Positions 9,669 through 41,685 of a DNA stretch of 64,000 bases are shown here, piece by piece. Location: contig NC_082632.1 of assembly GCF_030936135.1 (NCBI RefSeq), positions 1-64,000 of the forward strand, written 5' to 3'. The notes under the pieces are model-generated. The model worked only from the letters and a program-made list of their open reading frames with translations, was not told the origin of the DNA and searched no databases. Positions within the stretch are counted from its first letter, which is position 1; each line of letters begins with the position of its first letter. The translations under genes and the position numbers were made by a program. Source of the stretch: Gavia stellata (lineage: Eukaryota > Chordata > Aves > Gaviiformes > Gaviidae).

Positions 9669-11560
9669 AGCTTCCAGGGGGCCCCAAAAGGGAGTTTCAG
9701 GGGGGGCCCCCCCAAGAAAGGAGTTTCGAGGGGCCCCAAAAGGGAGTTTCGGGGGGTTCCTCCAAAAAAAGGTGGTTTTGAGGGGCCCCGAAAGGGAGTT
9801 TCAGGGGGTTACTCCAAAAAAAGGTGGTTTCGAGGGGCCCCGAAAGGGAGTTTTGGGGGGTTCCTCCAAAAAAGGTGGTTTTGAGGGGCCCCGAAAGGGA
9901 GTTTTGGGGGGTTCCTCCAAAAAAAGGGTTTTGAGGGGCCCCGAAAGGGAGTTTTGGGGGATTCCTCCAAAAAAAGGTGGTTTTGAGGGGCCCCAAAAGG
10001 GAGTTTCAGGGGTTTCCTCCAAAAAAAGGGTTTCGAGGGGCCCCAAAAGGGAGTTTTGGGGGATTCCTCCAAAAAAAGGTGGTTTTGAGGGGCCCCAAAA
10101 GGGAGTTTCGGGGGTTTCCTCCAAAAAAAGGGTTTCGAGGGGCCCCAAAAGGGAGTTTTGGGGGGTTCCTGCAAAAAAAGGGTTTCGAGGGGCCCCAAAA
10201 GGGAGTTTGGGGGGTTTCCTCCAAAAAAAGGGTTTCGAGGGGCCCCAAAAGGGAGTTTTGGGGGGTTTCCTCCAAAAAAAGGGTTTCGAGGGGCCCCAAA
10301 AGGGAGTTTGGGGGGTTTCCTCCAAAAAAAGGGTTTCGAGGGGCCCCAAAAGGGAGTTTTGGGGGGTTCCTCCAAAAAAAGGTGGTTTTGAGGGGCCCCG
10401 AAAGGGAGTTTCGGGGGGTTCCTCCAAAAAAAGGTGGTTTCGAGGGGCCCCGAAAGGGAGTTTTGGGGGGTTCCTCCAAAAAAGGTGGTTTTGAGGGGCC
10501 CCGAAAGGGAGTTTTGGGGGGTTCCTCCAAAAAAAGGGTTTTGAGGGGCCCCGAAAGGGAGTTTGGGGGGTTTCCTCCAAAAAAAGGTGGTTTTGAGGGG
10601 CCCCAAAAGGGAGTTTCAGGGGTTTCATCCAAAAAAAGGGTTTCGAGGGGCCCCAAAAGGGAGTTTTGGGGGATTCCTCCAAAAAAAGGTGGTTTTGAGG
10701 GGCCCTGAAAGGGAGTTTGGGGGGGTTCTTCCAAAAAAAGGTCGTTTCCAGGGGCCCCAAAAAGTGAGTTTCAAGGGGTCCCCCCAAGAAAAGGGTTTGA
10801 AGGGTCCAGCAAAAGACGGGGTCGACGGTCCTCCCAAAAGGTGGTTTCAAGCCTCCCCTGAAAAAGGTGGTTTTGAGGGGCCCTAAAGGGGAGTTTTGGG
10901 GGACCCCAATAGTCACTTTCGGAGGTGGAGCAAGAAAGGTGGTTTCGAGGGGGCCCCAAAAGGGATATTCAAGGGGACCCCTCAAGAAAGGAGTTTTGAG
11001 GGGACCCCAAAAAGGGAGTTTCAAGGGGTCCCCCCAAGATAGGGGGTTTGGAGGAGTCCAGAAAAAGGGGGTTTCAAGGGCGCCCCAAAGGGGTTATGGA
11101 TGGACCCTGTAAAGGAGTTTTGGGGGGACCCACAAAGAATGTTTTGAGGGGGGCCCTCCAAAAAAAGGCAGTTTCGAGGGGCCCCAAAAAGGGCAATTTT
11201 CAGGATCTCTAAAAAGGTGGTTTTGAGGGGCCCCAAAAAGGAGTTTCAAGGGGTTCCCCCAAGAAGGGGGTTTTGAGGGGTCCAGAAAAAGGGGCTTTTG
11301 AGGGTCCCCCCAAAAGGCTGTTTCAAGCACCCCAAAAAAGCAGCTTTGAGTGGCCCCAAAAAGGGAGTTTTGAGGCCCCCCCCAAAAAAAGGTGGTTTCG
11401 AGGGGCCCCAAAAGGGGGGTTTGAGGGGTCCCCCCAAGAAGGGGGTTTTGAGGGGTCCAGAAAAAGGGGGTTTCGAGCATCCCCCAAAAATCTATTTCGG
11501 GGGGGGGGGAGAAAGGAGTTTCGAGAGGTCCCCAAAAGGCACTTGGGGTCTAAAAAAGAG
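9669..11560. repeat. 50-53-bp minisatellite (GGGGCCCCAAAAGGGAGTTT)
   Basis: About 36 units of GGGGCCCCAAAAGGGAGTTT followed by GGGGGGTTCCTCCAAAAAAA. The right part (10740-11560) is more diverged. GGGGCCCC is itself palindromic. Confidence 0.93.
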
Positions 11561-11574
11561 CGGTTTCGAGGCTC

Positions 11575-11775
11575 CCCCCCCCAGGGAACCCAGGCGTCCG
11601 GGGCTCCCAAGCCCCCCTGCTGCCCCCCCCTCCCCCCCCCGCAGGGTGTAGGGGGGACCCAGGCGTCAGGGCTGCCCTCCCCTCCCCCCCCCACCCTCCC
11701 AGGAGGAGGGGGAGGGGGTGGGGGAGGGGGAGGGGGAGGCGACCCAGGCGTCCGGGAGGACCCAGGCGTCCGGGG
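11575..11775. repeat. Copies of the dispersed ACCCAGGCGTCCGGG motif
   Basis: Several ACCCAGGCGTCCGGG or close variants in a C-rich stretch. The same motif appears at 23527, 23611 and, as its complement, in arrays at 26160-26980 and 37500-39220. Confidence 0.7.
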
Positions 11776-11824
11776 GGCTGCAGCGAGGAGGGGGCGACGA
11801 GGAGCCCGGTGGGCATGGGGCGGG

Positions 11825-12592
11825 GGGGGGGGGGGGGCAGAAATAAGGGGGGGGGGGATTGGGGGGCACCTGGGGGGGGTCCTTTGGGGGTATATGGGGG
11901 GGTTGGGGGGTGACTTGGGGGGCATTTGGAGGGCGCTTGGGGGACATCTGGGGGGATTTGGGGGTATTGGGGGCAGATTTGGGGGTATTGGGGGCACTTG
12001 GGGGGTGTTGGGGGTGACTTGGGGGGTACTTGGGGGGATTGGGGGGGTTCGGAGGGGTTTGGGGGGCACTTGGGGGGATTTGGGGGCGCTTCGGGGGAGT
12101 AGGGGTGTGACTTGTGGGTTATTGGGGGGCACTTGGGGGTGTTTGGGGGACTTGGGGGGCACTTGGGGGTATTGGGGGGCGGATTTGGGGGGTATTGGAG
12201 GCACTTGGGGGTTTGGGGGTGACTTGGGGGGCATTTGGAGGGCACTTGGGGGAATTTGGGGGGACTTGGGGGGATTTGGGGGGGACTTGGAGTGTTTGGG
12301 GGCACTTGGGGGGTGTTGGGGGGTGAATTGGGGGGTATTGGGGCACTTGGAGGGAGATTTGGGGGGATCTGGGGGCCCCTGAGGGCTCTTGGGGGGTGAC
12401 TTGGGGGGTATTTGGGGGCACTTGGGGGGATTTAGGGGTGTTGGGGGGACTTGGGGGGCGTCTGGGGGTATCGGAGGGCAGATTTGGGGGGCACTTGGGG
12501 GGCACTGGGGGGGAGTTGGGGGGCAGATTTGGGGGGGCACTTGGGGGGCACTGGGGGTGTGTGGGGGGGCAGATTTGGGGGGCACGGGGGGG
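11825..12592. repeat. G-rich array (ACTTGGGGGG)n
   Basis: Irregular 10-40-bp units of GGGGGGCACTTGGGGGTATT. Dense runs of four to six G at short spacing make the plus strand strongly G-quadruplex-prone. Confidence 0.88.
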
Positions 12593-13985
12593 GTCTCCCT
12601 ATAGCACCCGCCAAGCGGTATCTGTAGGATCTATAGGTCGCCCCTTTGCCCGCCCTGTGGCCCGGAGGTACCTATAGGGAGAAGCCCCATAGGCACCCCC
12701 ATAGCCCCACCTATAGCCCCTATAAGCTCCTGCTGTAGAGCCCCATATGGGCCTGTGGGCATCTATAGATCGAGGGGCACCTATAGACCGATAGCGGTAA
12801 ACCCCACAGCCTCTCTTCTCCCCATACGTGCAGCGTCGAACCCTATGGCCTCCATACGCACGGGGCGGTATAGCCGTGGGGCACCTATATAGCACCTTAA
12901 ATACCCCATAACCCCCCCTCTTTTCACACCCCTATGGCCCCGTGGATGTATACAGCACCTATAGGATGCCATCGGGTGGGGCTGTATAGGTTTGTGTATG
13001 GGAAATCTATACGTCCCTTGATCCCCAGCCCTCTATATGGCCGTATATACGTGCTGTGCACGGTGCACGGAGGCTGACGGCCGTGTGGGCTGCGGCGTAT
13101 ACAACGCATATAGGTGCATACGTGATTATATAGGTCCATATGTGATTATATACGTGCCCGCACCTATAGGCGCATTCGGAAGGCAGGCGTGTCGGAAGAG
13201 AATGTGTTTCTCCGTCTATAGGTGCACATATGGATGCGTGTAGGGGCTGTAGTTCTGCGTAGGTAGGGGGAGGTATACATTTATATGGATATATATGGGA
13301 AACACATATGTGCGTGGCTGTGTATGCGTGTAAACGTATACGTGCACATATATTTATGTGTATTATATATATACGTGCACATATGGAAGTCTATGTGTAT
13401 ATAGACACATGCACATGCCTATACCTATAGATGGGCACCTATAGCTAACGTACATACGTATATACAGGCCTGTGATGCGCACCGCCAGCGACGCCACACA
13501 CGTATGTACATACGCTCACGGCTAATGTATAGCGGACCGCTTCATGCCCGTGACTATAGCCGTGTCTATATGAGCCTGTATAAGGGCCGTAAGCCTATGG
13601 AATCCGCTGGGCCTATATATCTGTGTGTAGGTATACCTGTCAACGTGTATGTATAGGTGAATATATATGTGTGCTTGTATGTATATGTGACTCTATATAT
13701 GTCTAAGTGCCCGTTACATATATGTATAAGTCCACAGCTGTGTATAGGTGAATATATAGGGCTGTATATATAAGCCCACATATATATGCGGAGCTATATG
13801 GGCGCTATAGGGGTGTATCTGTCTATACACACTATATAGGCTTCTATATGTGCACCTATGTGCAGATCGGGGCGTACACACGTATGGCCACGCACACGTA
13901 TGTGTTGCACATACGTGCACGCGGGGCTGGGCGTCTATAGGGCCGGCGAGGGGGGCGTGGGGTCTATAGGACCGAGATCTATAGG
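12593..13985. other. TATAGG- and TACGTGCACATA-rich spacer
   Basis: Not a simple tandem array. It carries many CTATAGG words and, from about 13260 to 13900, alternating purine-pyrimidine tracts such as TATATACGTGCACATATGG. No gene or splice structure recognised. It lies immediately upstream of the probable DDR1 first exon. Confidence 0.5.
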
Positions 13986-13989
13986 TGCT

Positions 13990-14058
13990 GCCATAGGTGC
14001 CACCTGCGGGACCCCAGGGAGGAGTCGGGGCCGGAGCCAGACCCGGAGCAGCCCCCAG
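13990..14058 (+). other. DDR1: Probable DDR1 5'UTR exon
   Basis: A non-repetitive GC-rich stretch ends in GCAGCCCCCAG|GTGCGTGT, a good donor. It precedes the 5'UTR/ATG exon whose acceptor is at 16711-16713. The true 5' boundary cannot be set from sequence; no TATA box is evident. The TG-rich array of intron 1 starts directly at this donor. Confidence 0.45.
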
Positions 14059-15535
14059 GTGCGTGTCGGGGCGTGTTGGGGCGTGTCATGGTGTGTTGTA
14101 GCGTGTCATGGTGTGTGGCTGTGTGTGGTGGTGTGTCGTGGCGTGTCAGCGTGTGTCATGGTGTGTCGGGCGTGTCATGGCGTGTTGCTGCGTGTCATGG
14201 TGTGTCGTGGCACGTCGTGGCATGTCGTGGCGTGGTGTGACTTGGCGTGACGTGTCATGGTGTGTTGCTGTGTGTCATGGTGTGGCATGGCGTGGCGTGA
14301 CGTGTCATGGCGTGTTGCTGCATGTCGTGGTGTGTCATGGCGTCTCGTGGTGTGTCGTGTGTCCGGGTGTGTTGCTGCGTGTCGTGGTGTGTCGTGGCAT
14401 GTCATGGCATGTTGCTGCGTGGCGTGTCATGGTGTGTCATGGCGTGTCACAGCATGCTGGGGCATGTCATGGTGTGTTGCTGCGTGACGTGGCGTGTCAT
14501 GGCGTGGGGGTGTCATTGTGTATTGGGGCGTGTCATGGCGTGTTGCGGTGTGTTGCTGCATGTCTTGGGGTTGTATGTTATTATGTGTTGTGTGTTATTG
14601 CGTGTTACTGCATTTAGTTGTGTGTTCTTGCGTGTTCTTGCATGTTTTTGCATGTTTGTCATTGTGTGTCTCGTGTCATTGCATGTTGTTGTGTGTCACT
14701 GCGTTCTGCATGGTTTGGGGTCGAATGTTATTGCATGTTGTGTGGGTTTGTGTGTTGTTGTGTGTTGTTACATGCTATTGCGCGCTCTTGTGTGTCATCG
14801 CATGTTGTTACATGTTATTGCATGTTATTGCATGTTATGTGTTGTTGCATGCTATTGTGTAACATGTCATCTCATGTTATAATGTGTTGTGATGTGTTAT
14901 TATGTGTTGTTGCATGTTGTTACATGTTACTTCACGTTATTGTATGTTATCACACGTGATGTTATTATGTTATCATGTGTTGTGTGTTGTCACATGTTGT
15001 TACATGTTATCACATGTGTGTTACATGTTATCGTGTGTTGTTACATGTTGTTGTGTGTTACCACAAGTTATTGCATGCCGTTCCTTATCGTGTGTCGTTG
15101 CGTGTTGTGTGTTATTGCATGTTGTTGTGTGTTATCGCATGTTGTTGTGTGTTATTGTGTGTTGTTACTTGTTACCACGTGTTGTTGCATGTTATTGTGT
15201 GTTGTTACTTGTTACCGCGTGTTGTTGCGTGTTATCACGTGTTGTTGTGTGTTATTGTGTGTTGTTCCTTGTTACCATGTGTTGTTGCATGTTATCGTGT
15301 GCTGTTGTGTGTTATCGCATGTTGTTGTGTGTTATTGTGTGTTGTTACTTGTTACCACGTGTTGTTGCATGCTATCGTGTGTTGTTGCGTGTTGTTATGT
15401 GTTATTGTGGTTTTGCATGTTATCACGTGTTGTGTGCTATCGCGTGTTGTTGCATGCTATCACGTGTTGTTGCATGTTATCGCGTGTTGTTACGTGTTAT
15501 CGCGTGTTGTTGCGTGTTATCGTGTGTTACGGGTC
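14059..15535. repeat. DDR1 intron 1 TG-rich array
   Basis: Begins at the donor as GTGCGTGTCGGGGCGTGTTG and continues as GTGTCATGGTGTGT, then GTGTTGTTGCATGTTATCGC units. Alternating purine-pyrimidine content is high, so Z-DNA formation is plausible. The long Cys/Val-rich open frames here are repeat artefacts. Confidence 0.88.
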
Positions 15536-15779
15536 CTGGCGTGTCCCGGTCGCGGTCTGTGGCCTGTCCCGTGCTGGGGTGACCCCGGGGTGCCCCCCCC
15601 GAGGTCTGGGTGCCCCCTGGGTGCCGGGAGGGGGCGGGGCCCAGCCGGGGGGGGGGGGGGGGGGAAGACACACCCCTTGTCCTGGCCCCGCCCCCCAGCT
15701 GCTGTTTCCCATCAGGCTGCAGCTGCGGGGGGGGGGGGGGGGCACATTCCAGCAATGCATTGTGGGAGCAGCTGCTGGG

Positions 15780-16700
15780 ATGGGGCCCTCCCAGTTCCCT
15801 CCCAGTTCCATCCAGTCCTCCCAGTTCCCCTCCCAGTGCTCCCAGTTTCCTCCTAGTACTCCCAATTCCCCTCCCAGTCCTCCCAGTTCCCCTCCCAGTC
15901 CTCCCAGTTCCCCTCCCAGTGCTTCCAGTTTCCTCCCAGTACTCTTAATTCCCCTCCCAGTCTTCTCAGTGCCCCCAATCCCTATCCCAGTCCGCCCAGT
16001 TCCCCTCCCAGTCCCTATCCCAGTCCTCCCTGTTCCCCTCCCAGTGCTCCCAGTTTCCTCCCAGTACTCCCAATTCCCCTCCCAGTCCTCTCAGTGCCCC
16101 CAATCCCTATCCCAGTCCTCCCAGTTCCCCTCCCAGTTCCCCTCCCAGTGCTCCCCATTTCCTCCCAGTACTCCCAATTCCTCTCCCAGTCCTCTCAGTG
16201 CCCCCAATCCCTATCCCAGTCCTCCCAGTTCCCCTCCCAGTGCTCCCAGTTCCATCCAGTCCTCCCAGTTCCCCTCCCAGTGCTCCCAGTCCCTATCCCA
16301 GTCCTCCCTGTTCCCCTCCCAGTCCCTATCCCAGTACTCCCAGTGCTCCCAGGTCCCCTCCCAGTCCTCTCAGTCCTCCCAGTTCCCCTCCCAGTCCTCC
16401 CAGTCCCTATGCCAGTGCCCCCAGTTCCCCTCTCAGTCTTCCCAGTCCCCATCCCACCCCTCCCAGTGCCCCCAGTTCCACTCCCAGTCCTCCCAGTTCC
16501 CTCCCAATCCCCATTCCTCCCCTCCCAGTCCTCCCAGTTCCACTCCCAGTCCTCCCAGTTCCCTCCCAGTCCCCATCCCTACCCTCCCAGTGCCCCCAGT
16601 TCCACTCCCAGTCCTCCCAGTTCCCTCCCAGTCCCCATCCCTCCCCTCCCAGTGCCCCCAGTTCCCATCCCAGTGCCTCCCAGTGACTCCCAGTGTCCCT
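15780..16700. repeat. DDR1 intron 1 CTCCCAGT array
   Basis: Ten-to-fourteen-bp units of CTCCCAGTTCCC and CTCCCAGTCC lead directly into the exon 2 acceptor, providing its pyrimidine tract. The same unit reappears in intron 17. Confidence 0.9.
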
Positions 16701-16743
16701 TCGCTGTCCCCAGGTGCGGTGACCGGGCGGGGCCGGGGCCACC

Positions 16744-36039
<19,296 letters not shown>

Positions 36040-36705
36040 GCCGCCGCCTCCTCCTCCGCCTCACCATCCTCTTCCTCGCCGCCAGCATCTGCCCGCCCTC
36101 CTTCGGCCTCCCTCTCCATCCTCCTCCTCCTCGTTGGCATCAGCCTTCGTCCCTCCTCCTCCTCCATCATCCTCAGCATCCTCCTCACCATCCTCTTCCT
36201 CGCCGCCAGCATCCTCCAGCCCTCCTTTGGCCTTCCTCTCCATCCTCCTCCTCCTCACTGGCATCAGCCTTCATCCCTCCTCCTCCACCATCATCCTCAC
36301 CATCCTCATCCTCACCATCAGCATCCTTCAGCCCTCCTTCGGCCTCCCTCTCCATCCTCCTCCTCACTGGAATCAGCCTTTGTCCCTCCTCCTCCTCCAC
36401 CATCATCCTCACCATCCTCATCCTCACCATCAGCATCCTTCAGCCTTCCTCATCCTCCTCCTTCATCCTCCTCCTCCTGCTTTATCATCCTCATCATCAT
36501 CCTCCTCCTTCATCCCTCCTTCATCCTCCTCCACCATCCACCTCCTCCTTCATCCTCCTTCTCATGCTTCATCCTCCTTATAACCCTCCTCTTCCTCCTC
36601 CCTCCTTCAGCCTTCATCTTCCTCCTCCTTCTCTTCCACCTCCTTCTCCTTCATCTTCCTCCTCCTCCTCCTCCTTCATCTTCCTCTTCACCCAACACTG
36701 GAAGA
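36040..36705 (+). repeat. DDR1 3'UTR CTCCTC/CATCCTC array
   Basis: Pyrimidine-rich units (CATCCTCCTCCTCACTGGCA) start right after the stop codon and include about 120-bp higher-order copies. Confidence 0.85.
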
Positions 36706-36734
36706 ACCCAACACTACTGACATGGGACCCCCCT

Positions 36735-37275
36735 CCAGGCCCCTGGGTGCCCCCCAGATCTATGGGTGCCCCCATGATACCTGGGACCACCCAGTCCCTG
36801 GGTGCCCCCCACACCCCTGGGACCCCCCCCTAGGTCTATGGGTGCCCCCCAGATCTATGGGTGCCCCCATGATACCTGGGACCACCCAGTCCCTGGGTGC
36901 CCCCCACACCCCTGGGACCCCCCCCAGATCTATGGGTGTCCCCCAGACCCCTGGGTGCTCCCTGGATACCTGGGACCCCCCCAGACCCCTGGGACCCCCC
37001 CCAGATCTATGGGTGTCCCCCAGACCCCTGGGTGCTCCCTGGATACCCCTGGGACCCCCCCAGATCCCTGGGACCCCCCCACTAGATCTATGGGTCCCCC
37101 CATGATACCTGGGACCACCCAGTCCCTGGGTGCCCCCCACACCCCTGGGACCCCCCCCAGATCTATGGGTGTCCCCCAGACCCCTGGGTGCTCCCTGGAT
37201 ACCTGGGACCCCCCCAGACCCCTGGGACCCCCCCCCAGATCTATGGGTGCCCCCATGATACCTGGGACCACCCCA
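36735..37275 (+). repeat. DDR1 3'UTR array with CCAGATCTATGGGTG
   Basis: Mixed units of CCCCAGATCTATGGGTGCCC, CCATGATACCTGGGACCACC and CCCAGACCCCTGGG; palindromic AGATCT in most units. Confidence 0.85.
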
Positions 37276-37388
37276 CACCCATCTCCACTCAACACCCTCA
37301 TTCCTCATTAGCTGGGTGGGGGGTGTGGGGGGGTAATTAGCCAGGGTGGCAGCGGGGGAGGGGTGGGGGGCCGTGGTGGGGGAGGGGC

Positions 37389-37450
37389 TGTAAATATTTG
37401 GTGCCGAAATGGAGATTTTTACACTAATATATAGATGAGTTTTGGGGTCG
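37389..37450 (+). terminator. DDR1: Probable DDR1 polyadenylation region
   Basis: A short unique AT-richer stretch has a Pumilio-type TGTAAATA (37389-37396), an AATATA variant hexamer (37426-37431) and downstream G/T-rich TTTTGGGGTCGTTTGTCTCT. No canonical AATAAA was seen between the stop codon and here. Confidence 0.45.
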
Positions 37451-37469
37451 TTTGTCTCTGTCTCATCTG

Positions 37470-39225
37470 TGCGAGGGTGCTCGGACCCCTGGGTGCCCCC
37501 TTGGGTGCCCGAACGCCTGGGTCCACCCTGGGGTGCTCAGACACCTGGGTCCCCACTTTGGGTGCACGGACGCCTGGGACCCCCCCTTGGGTGCCCGGAC
37601 GCCTGGGTCCACCCTGGGGTGCTCGGATGGCGGGGGTCCCCACTTTGGGTGCCCAGATACCAGGGTCCCCTCCTGGGGTGCTGGGATGCCTGGGTCCCCA
37701 CTTTGGGTGCCCAGACACCTGGGTCCCCCCCGGGGTGCTCAGACACGTGGGTCCCCACTTTGGGTGCCCAGACACCTGGGTCCCCTCCTGGGGTGCCCCC
37801 CTGGGGTGCTCAGATGCCTGGGACCCCCTTTTGGGTGCCCAGATGCCTGGGTCCCCTCCTGGGGTGCCCCCCTGGGGTGCTCAGATGCCTGGGACCCCCT
37901 TTTGGGTGCCCAGATGCCTGGGTCCCCTCCTGGGGTGCCCCCCTGGGGTGCTCAGACACCTGGGTCCCCTCCTGGGTGCTCGGACACCAGGGTCCCCTCC
38001 TGGGGTGCTCAGATGCCTGGGTCCCCACTTTGGGTGCCCAGACGCTTGGGTCCCCTCCTGGGGTGCCCCCCTGGGGGTGCTCAGATGCCTGGGACCCCCT
38101 TTTGGGTGCCCAGATGCCTGGGTCCCCCTTTGGGTACTCGGACACCTGGGTCCCCTCCTGGGGTCCCCCCCTGGGTGCTCAGACACCTGGGACCCCACTT
38201 TGGGTGCCCAGATACCAGGGTCCCCTCCTGGGGTGCTGGATGCCTGGGTCCCCACTTTGGGTGCCCAGACACCTGGGTCCCCCCCCGGGGTGCTCAGACA
38301 CGTGGGTCCCCACTTTGGGTGCCCAGACACCTGGGTCCCCTCCTGGGGTGCCCCCCTGGGGTGCTCAGATGCTGGGACCCCCTTTTGGGTGCCCAGATGC
38401 CTGGGTCCCCTCCTGGGGTGCTCAGACACCTGGGTCCCCACTTTGGGTGCCTGGATGCCTGGGACTGCCCCCTTTGGGTGCTCGGACACCTGGGTCCCCT
38501 CCTGGGGTGCCCCCTGGGGTGCTCAGATGCCTGGGTCCCCACTTTGGGTGCCCAGACACCTGGGACCCCCCCCGGGGTGCTCGGATGCCTGGACCCCACT
38601 TTGGGTGCCCAGATGCCTGGGTCCCCTCCTGGGGTGCCCCCCTGGGGTGCTCAGACATGTGGGTCCCCACTTTGGGTGCCCAGACACCTGGGTCCCCTCC
38701 TGGGGTGCCCCCCCTGGGGTGCTCAGACACCTGGTCCCCTCCTTGAGTGCTCGGGCACCAGGGTCCCCTCCTGGGGTGCCCAGATGCCTGGGTCCCCTCC
38801 TGGGGTGCTCAGACACCTGGGTCCCCACTTTGGGTGCCCAGACACCTGGGTCCCCTCCTGGGGTGCCCCCCTGGGGTGCTCAGACATGTGGGTCCCCACT
38901 TTGGTGCCCGGACACCTGGGTCCCCTCCTGGGGTGCTCGGACACGTGGGTCCCCTCCTGGGGTGCTCAGATGCCTGGGACCCCACTTTGGGTGCCCAGAC
39001 GCTTGGGTCCCCTCCTGGGGTGCCCCCCTGGGGTGCTCAGATGCCTGGGACCCCCTTTTGGGTGCCCAGATGCCTGGGTCCCCTCCTGGGGTGCTCAGAC
39101 ACCTGGGACCCCCCCCTTGGGTGCCCGGACACCTGGGTCCCCTCCTGGGGTCCCCCCCTGGGGTGCTCAGACACCTGGGACCCCACTTTGGGTGCCCGGA
39201 CACCTGGGTCCCCTGAGAGGTGGTG
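37470..39225. repeat. Intergenic GGTGCTCAGACACCTGGGTC array
   Basis: Units of about 33-36 bp and doublets near 70 bp (GGGTGCCCAGACACCTGGGT, CCCCTCCTGGGGTGCCCCCC). Variants carry the complement of the dispersed CCCAGGCGTCCGGG motif. Confidence 0.93.
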
Positions 39226-39234
39226 ATGGGGGGG

Positions 39235-39730
39235 TCCCTTTTTTTTTTTGGGGGGGGGGGGGGCCGGTCTGGCATACAGTGGGGGGTCCCCAGACCCCTG
39301 GGTCCTCTCTGCCCATCCCCCCTTTGGGGATAATGACGCAAACACCCCCCCCCCACCCCCCCCCCCCCCCATGACTCAGGGTTTAGGAACCCAGACATCC
39401 AGCCAGCTGCCCAGCCCCCACCCAGCACCCAGTAGGGCACCCAGACCTCCGGGCACCCCCAGATATCTGGGTGTCTCATCCTATAGGTGCCCCATCCTAT
39501 AGGTGCCCCCCCCTTCCAGGGGACCCAGGTGTTTGGGGGTGTCCCCCCCCCCCCCCCCCCAAAGGGTCTGGGTGCCCCCGCAGGAATCGGGACCCGGTTG
39601 CGCAACGTGGGAAAAGCCGTGGCGTGACACACGTGTAAGGGGGGGGGGCAGGAAGCTATAGGGGCTATAGGGGAAGGGGGGCTATGGGGGGGGCTACAGG
39701 GGGTGTTGGGGGGGTTAGGGAGGAGGTCAA
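39235..39730. other. Spacer with long homopolymers
   Basis: T run then G run at 39239-39262, C runs at 39347-39370 and 39545-39560, copies of CCTATAGG. No gene seen. Confidence 0.5.
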
Positions 39731-39734
39731 TGCC

Positions 39735-41480
39735 CAGTGAACCCCCTCCTATCCCTATACACCCCCTATACACCCATATATGTTCCTATACAGCCCCCCT
39801 ATACAGCCATATATGCTCCTATACACCCCTATATGCTCCTATACACCCCTATGCGCTGCCATAACCCCCTATACATCCCCTACACTGCCATAAATCCCCA
39901 TACGCCCCTACATACCCCTTTACGTCCGAGTATTTCCCCATACACTCCTATATACCCCCTATACACCCCCCAACTCCCCTTTAACCTACTGTACCCCTCC
40001 ATACACCCCCTATATTCATTTACACACCCCTATAGACTGCTATACACCCCCATACAGCCCTATGCATCCCCATACAGACCCCCCGGAACCCCCTCTACAG
40101 CCTCTGTACACCTCTGCGGGCTCCTCTGGACCCCCGTCCACCCCCTATATGCCCCTATACAAGCCTTAAAGACACTGTAGACCTCCCTTAAAGACTCTAA
40201 AGACCCCTATAGACATCTATGCATCCCCTATAGCCCCCTATAGCCACGCATACATCCTCTATAGCCTGCTATAGCCACCCATACACCCCCCCAGTCCCAT
40301 ATAACCCCCTATAGCCCCCTTCATTCTCTATAGCCCCCTCGGCTCCCTATCACCCCATACACCCCCTATAGCCCCCTGTACCCCTACATGTAACCCCCAT
40401 AGCCCCCTATACACCCCCTATAGCCCCCTATACACCCCCTATAGCCCCCTATACCTCTCCACACAACCCCTGTACCCCCCAATACACTCCCTATAGCCCT
40501 CCTCATACACTCTCTATAGCCCCCTCAGCTCCCTATCACCCCATACATCCCCTATAGCCCCCTGTACCCCTACATGTAACCCCCATAGCCCCCTATACAC
40601 CCCCTATACACCCCCTATAGCCCCCTATACCTCTCCACACAACCCCTGTACCCCCAATACACTCCCTATAGCCCTCCTCATACACTCTCTATAGCCCCCT
40701 CAGCTCCCTATCACCCCATACATCCCCTATAGCCCCCTGTACCCCTACATGTGACCCCCATAGCCCCCTATACACCCCCTATAGCCCCCTATACCTCTGC
40801 ACACAACCCCTGTACCCCCCAATACACTCCCTATAGCCCTCCTCATACACTCTCTATAGCCCCCTCAGCTCCCTATCACCCCATACACCCCCTATAGCCC
40901 CCTGTACCCCTACGTGTAACCCCCATAGCCCCCTATACACCCCCTATAGCCCCCTATAGCCCCCTATACCTCTCCACACAACCCCTGTACCCCCCAATAC
41001 ACTCCCTATAGCCCTCCTCATACACTCTCTATAGCCCCCTCAGCTCCCTATCACCCCATACATCCCCTATAGCCCCCTGTACCCCTACGTGTAACCCCCA
41101 TAGCCCCCTATACACCCCCTATAGCCCCCTATAGCCCCCTATACCTCTCCACACAACCCCTGTACCCCCCAATACACTCCCTATAGCCCTCCTCATACAC
41201 TCTCTATAGCCCCCTCAGCTCCCTATCACCCCATACATCCCCTATAGCCCCCTGTACCCCTACATGTAACCCCCATAGCCCCCCTATACACCCCCTATAG
41301 CCCCCTATAGCCCCCTATAGCCCCCTATACACCCCCTATACACCCCCATAGCCCCCTATACCCGCCGCCATCGCCACTATACGGCCCCCCTAGCCCCCTA
41401 CACAAGCCCCATAGCCCCCTATAGACTATTATAGACCCCTATGGGTCCCATACGCCACCTATAGCCCCCTACGGACCCCT
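39735..41480. repeat. CCCCTATACACCCC array with 175-bp higher order
   Basis: CCCCTATAGCCCCCTATACA units; from about 40320 a longer unit recurs with TCTCTATAGCCCCCTCAGCT at roughly 40511, 40686, 40851, 41026 and 41201, a period of 165-176 bp. Confidence 0.9.
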
Positions 41481-41554
41481 ATAGCGCCCCATATACCCCC
41501 CTATAGCCCCCCTACACACCCCTAGAGCGCCCCCGGGCGGGCGGGTGGGGCATC

Positions 41555-41685
41555 CCGGTGAGGCCACGCCCCCCAGCGGCACGCAGCCAATGGGAGTAGA
41601 GGAAGGGCGTGTCCCTCCCTGCAGGAGGCGGAGCCTCTCCGCCGCCATAAGAGCGACGCCGTCACCGCCGCCGCCATTTTGCGAG
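41555..41685 (+). promoter_or_regulatory. IER3: IER3 promoter
   Basis: CpG-rich stretch with a CCAAT box at 41587-41591, GC-rich elements (GGCGGAGCC), a TATA-like CATAAGAG at 41646-41653, and GCCGCCATTTTG at 41670-41681, which fits the YY1 consensus and lies 4 nt before the start codon. Confidence 0.55.

Noticed and set aside
9358..12585. Phe/Pro- and Gly-rich frames up to about 420 residues
   Set aside because: They follow the 50-53-bp and G-rich arrays and switch meaning with every indel; no splice or start support.
37435..39374. Three overlapping plus-strand frames of about 430-640 residues
   Set aside because: All three frames are open at once over a GGTGCTCAGACACCTGGG array, which indicates repeat periodicity and not coding.
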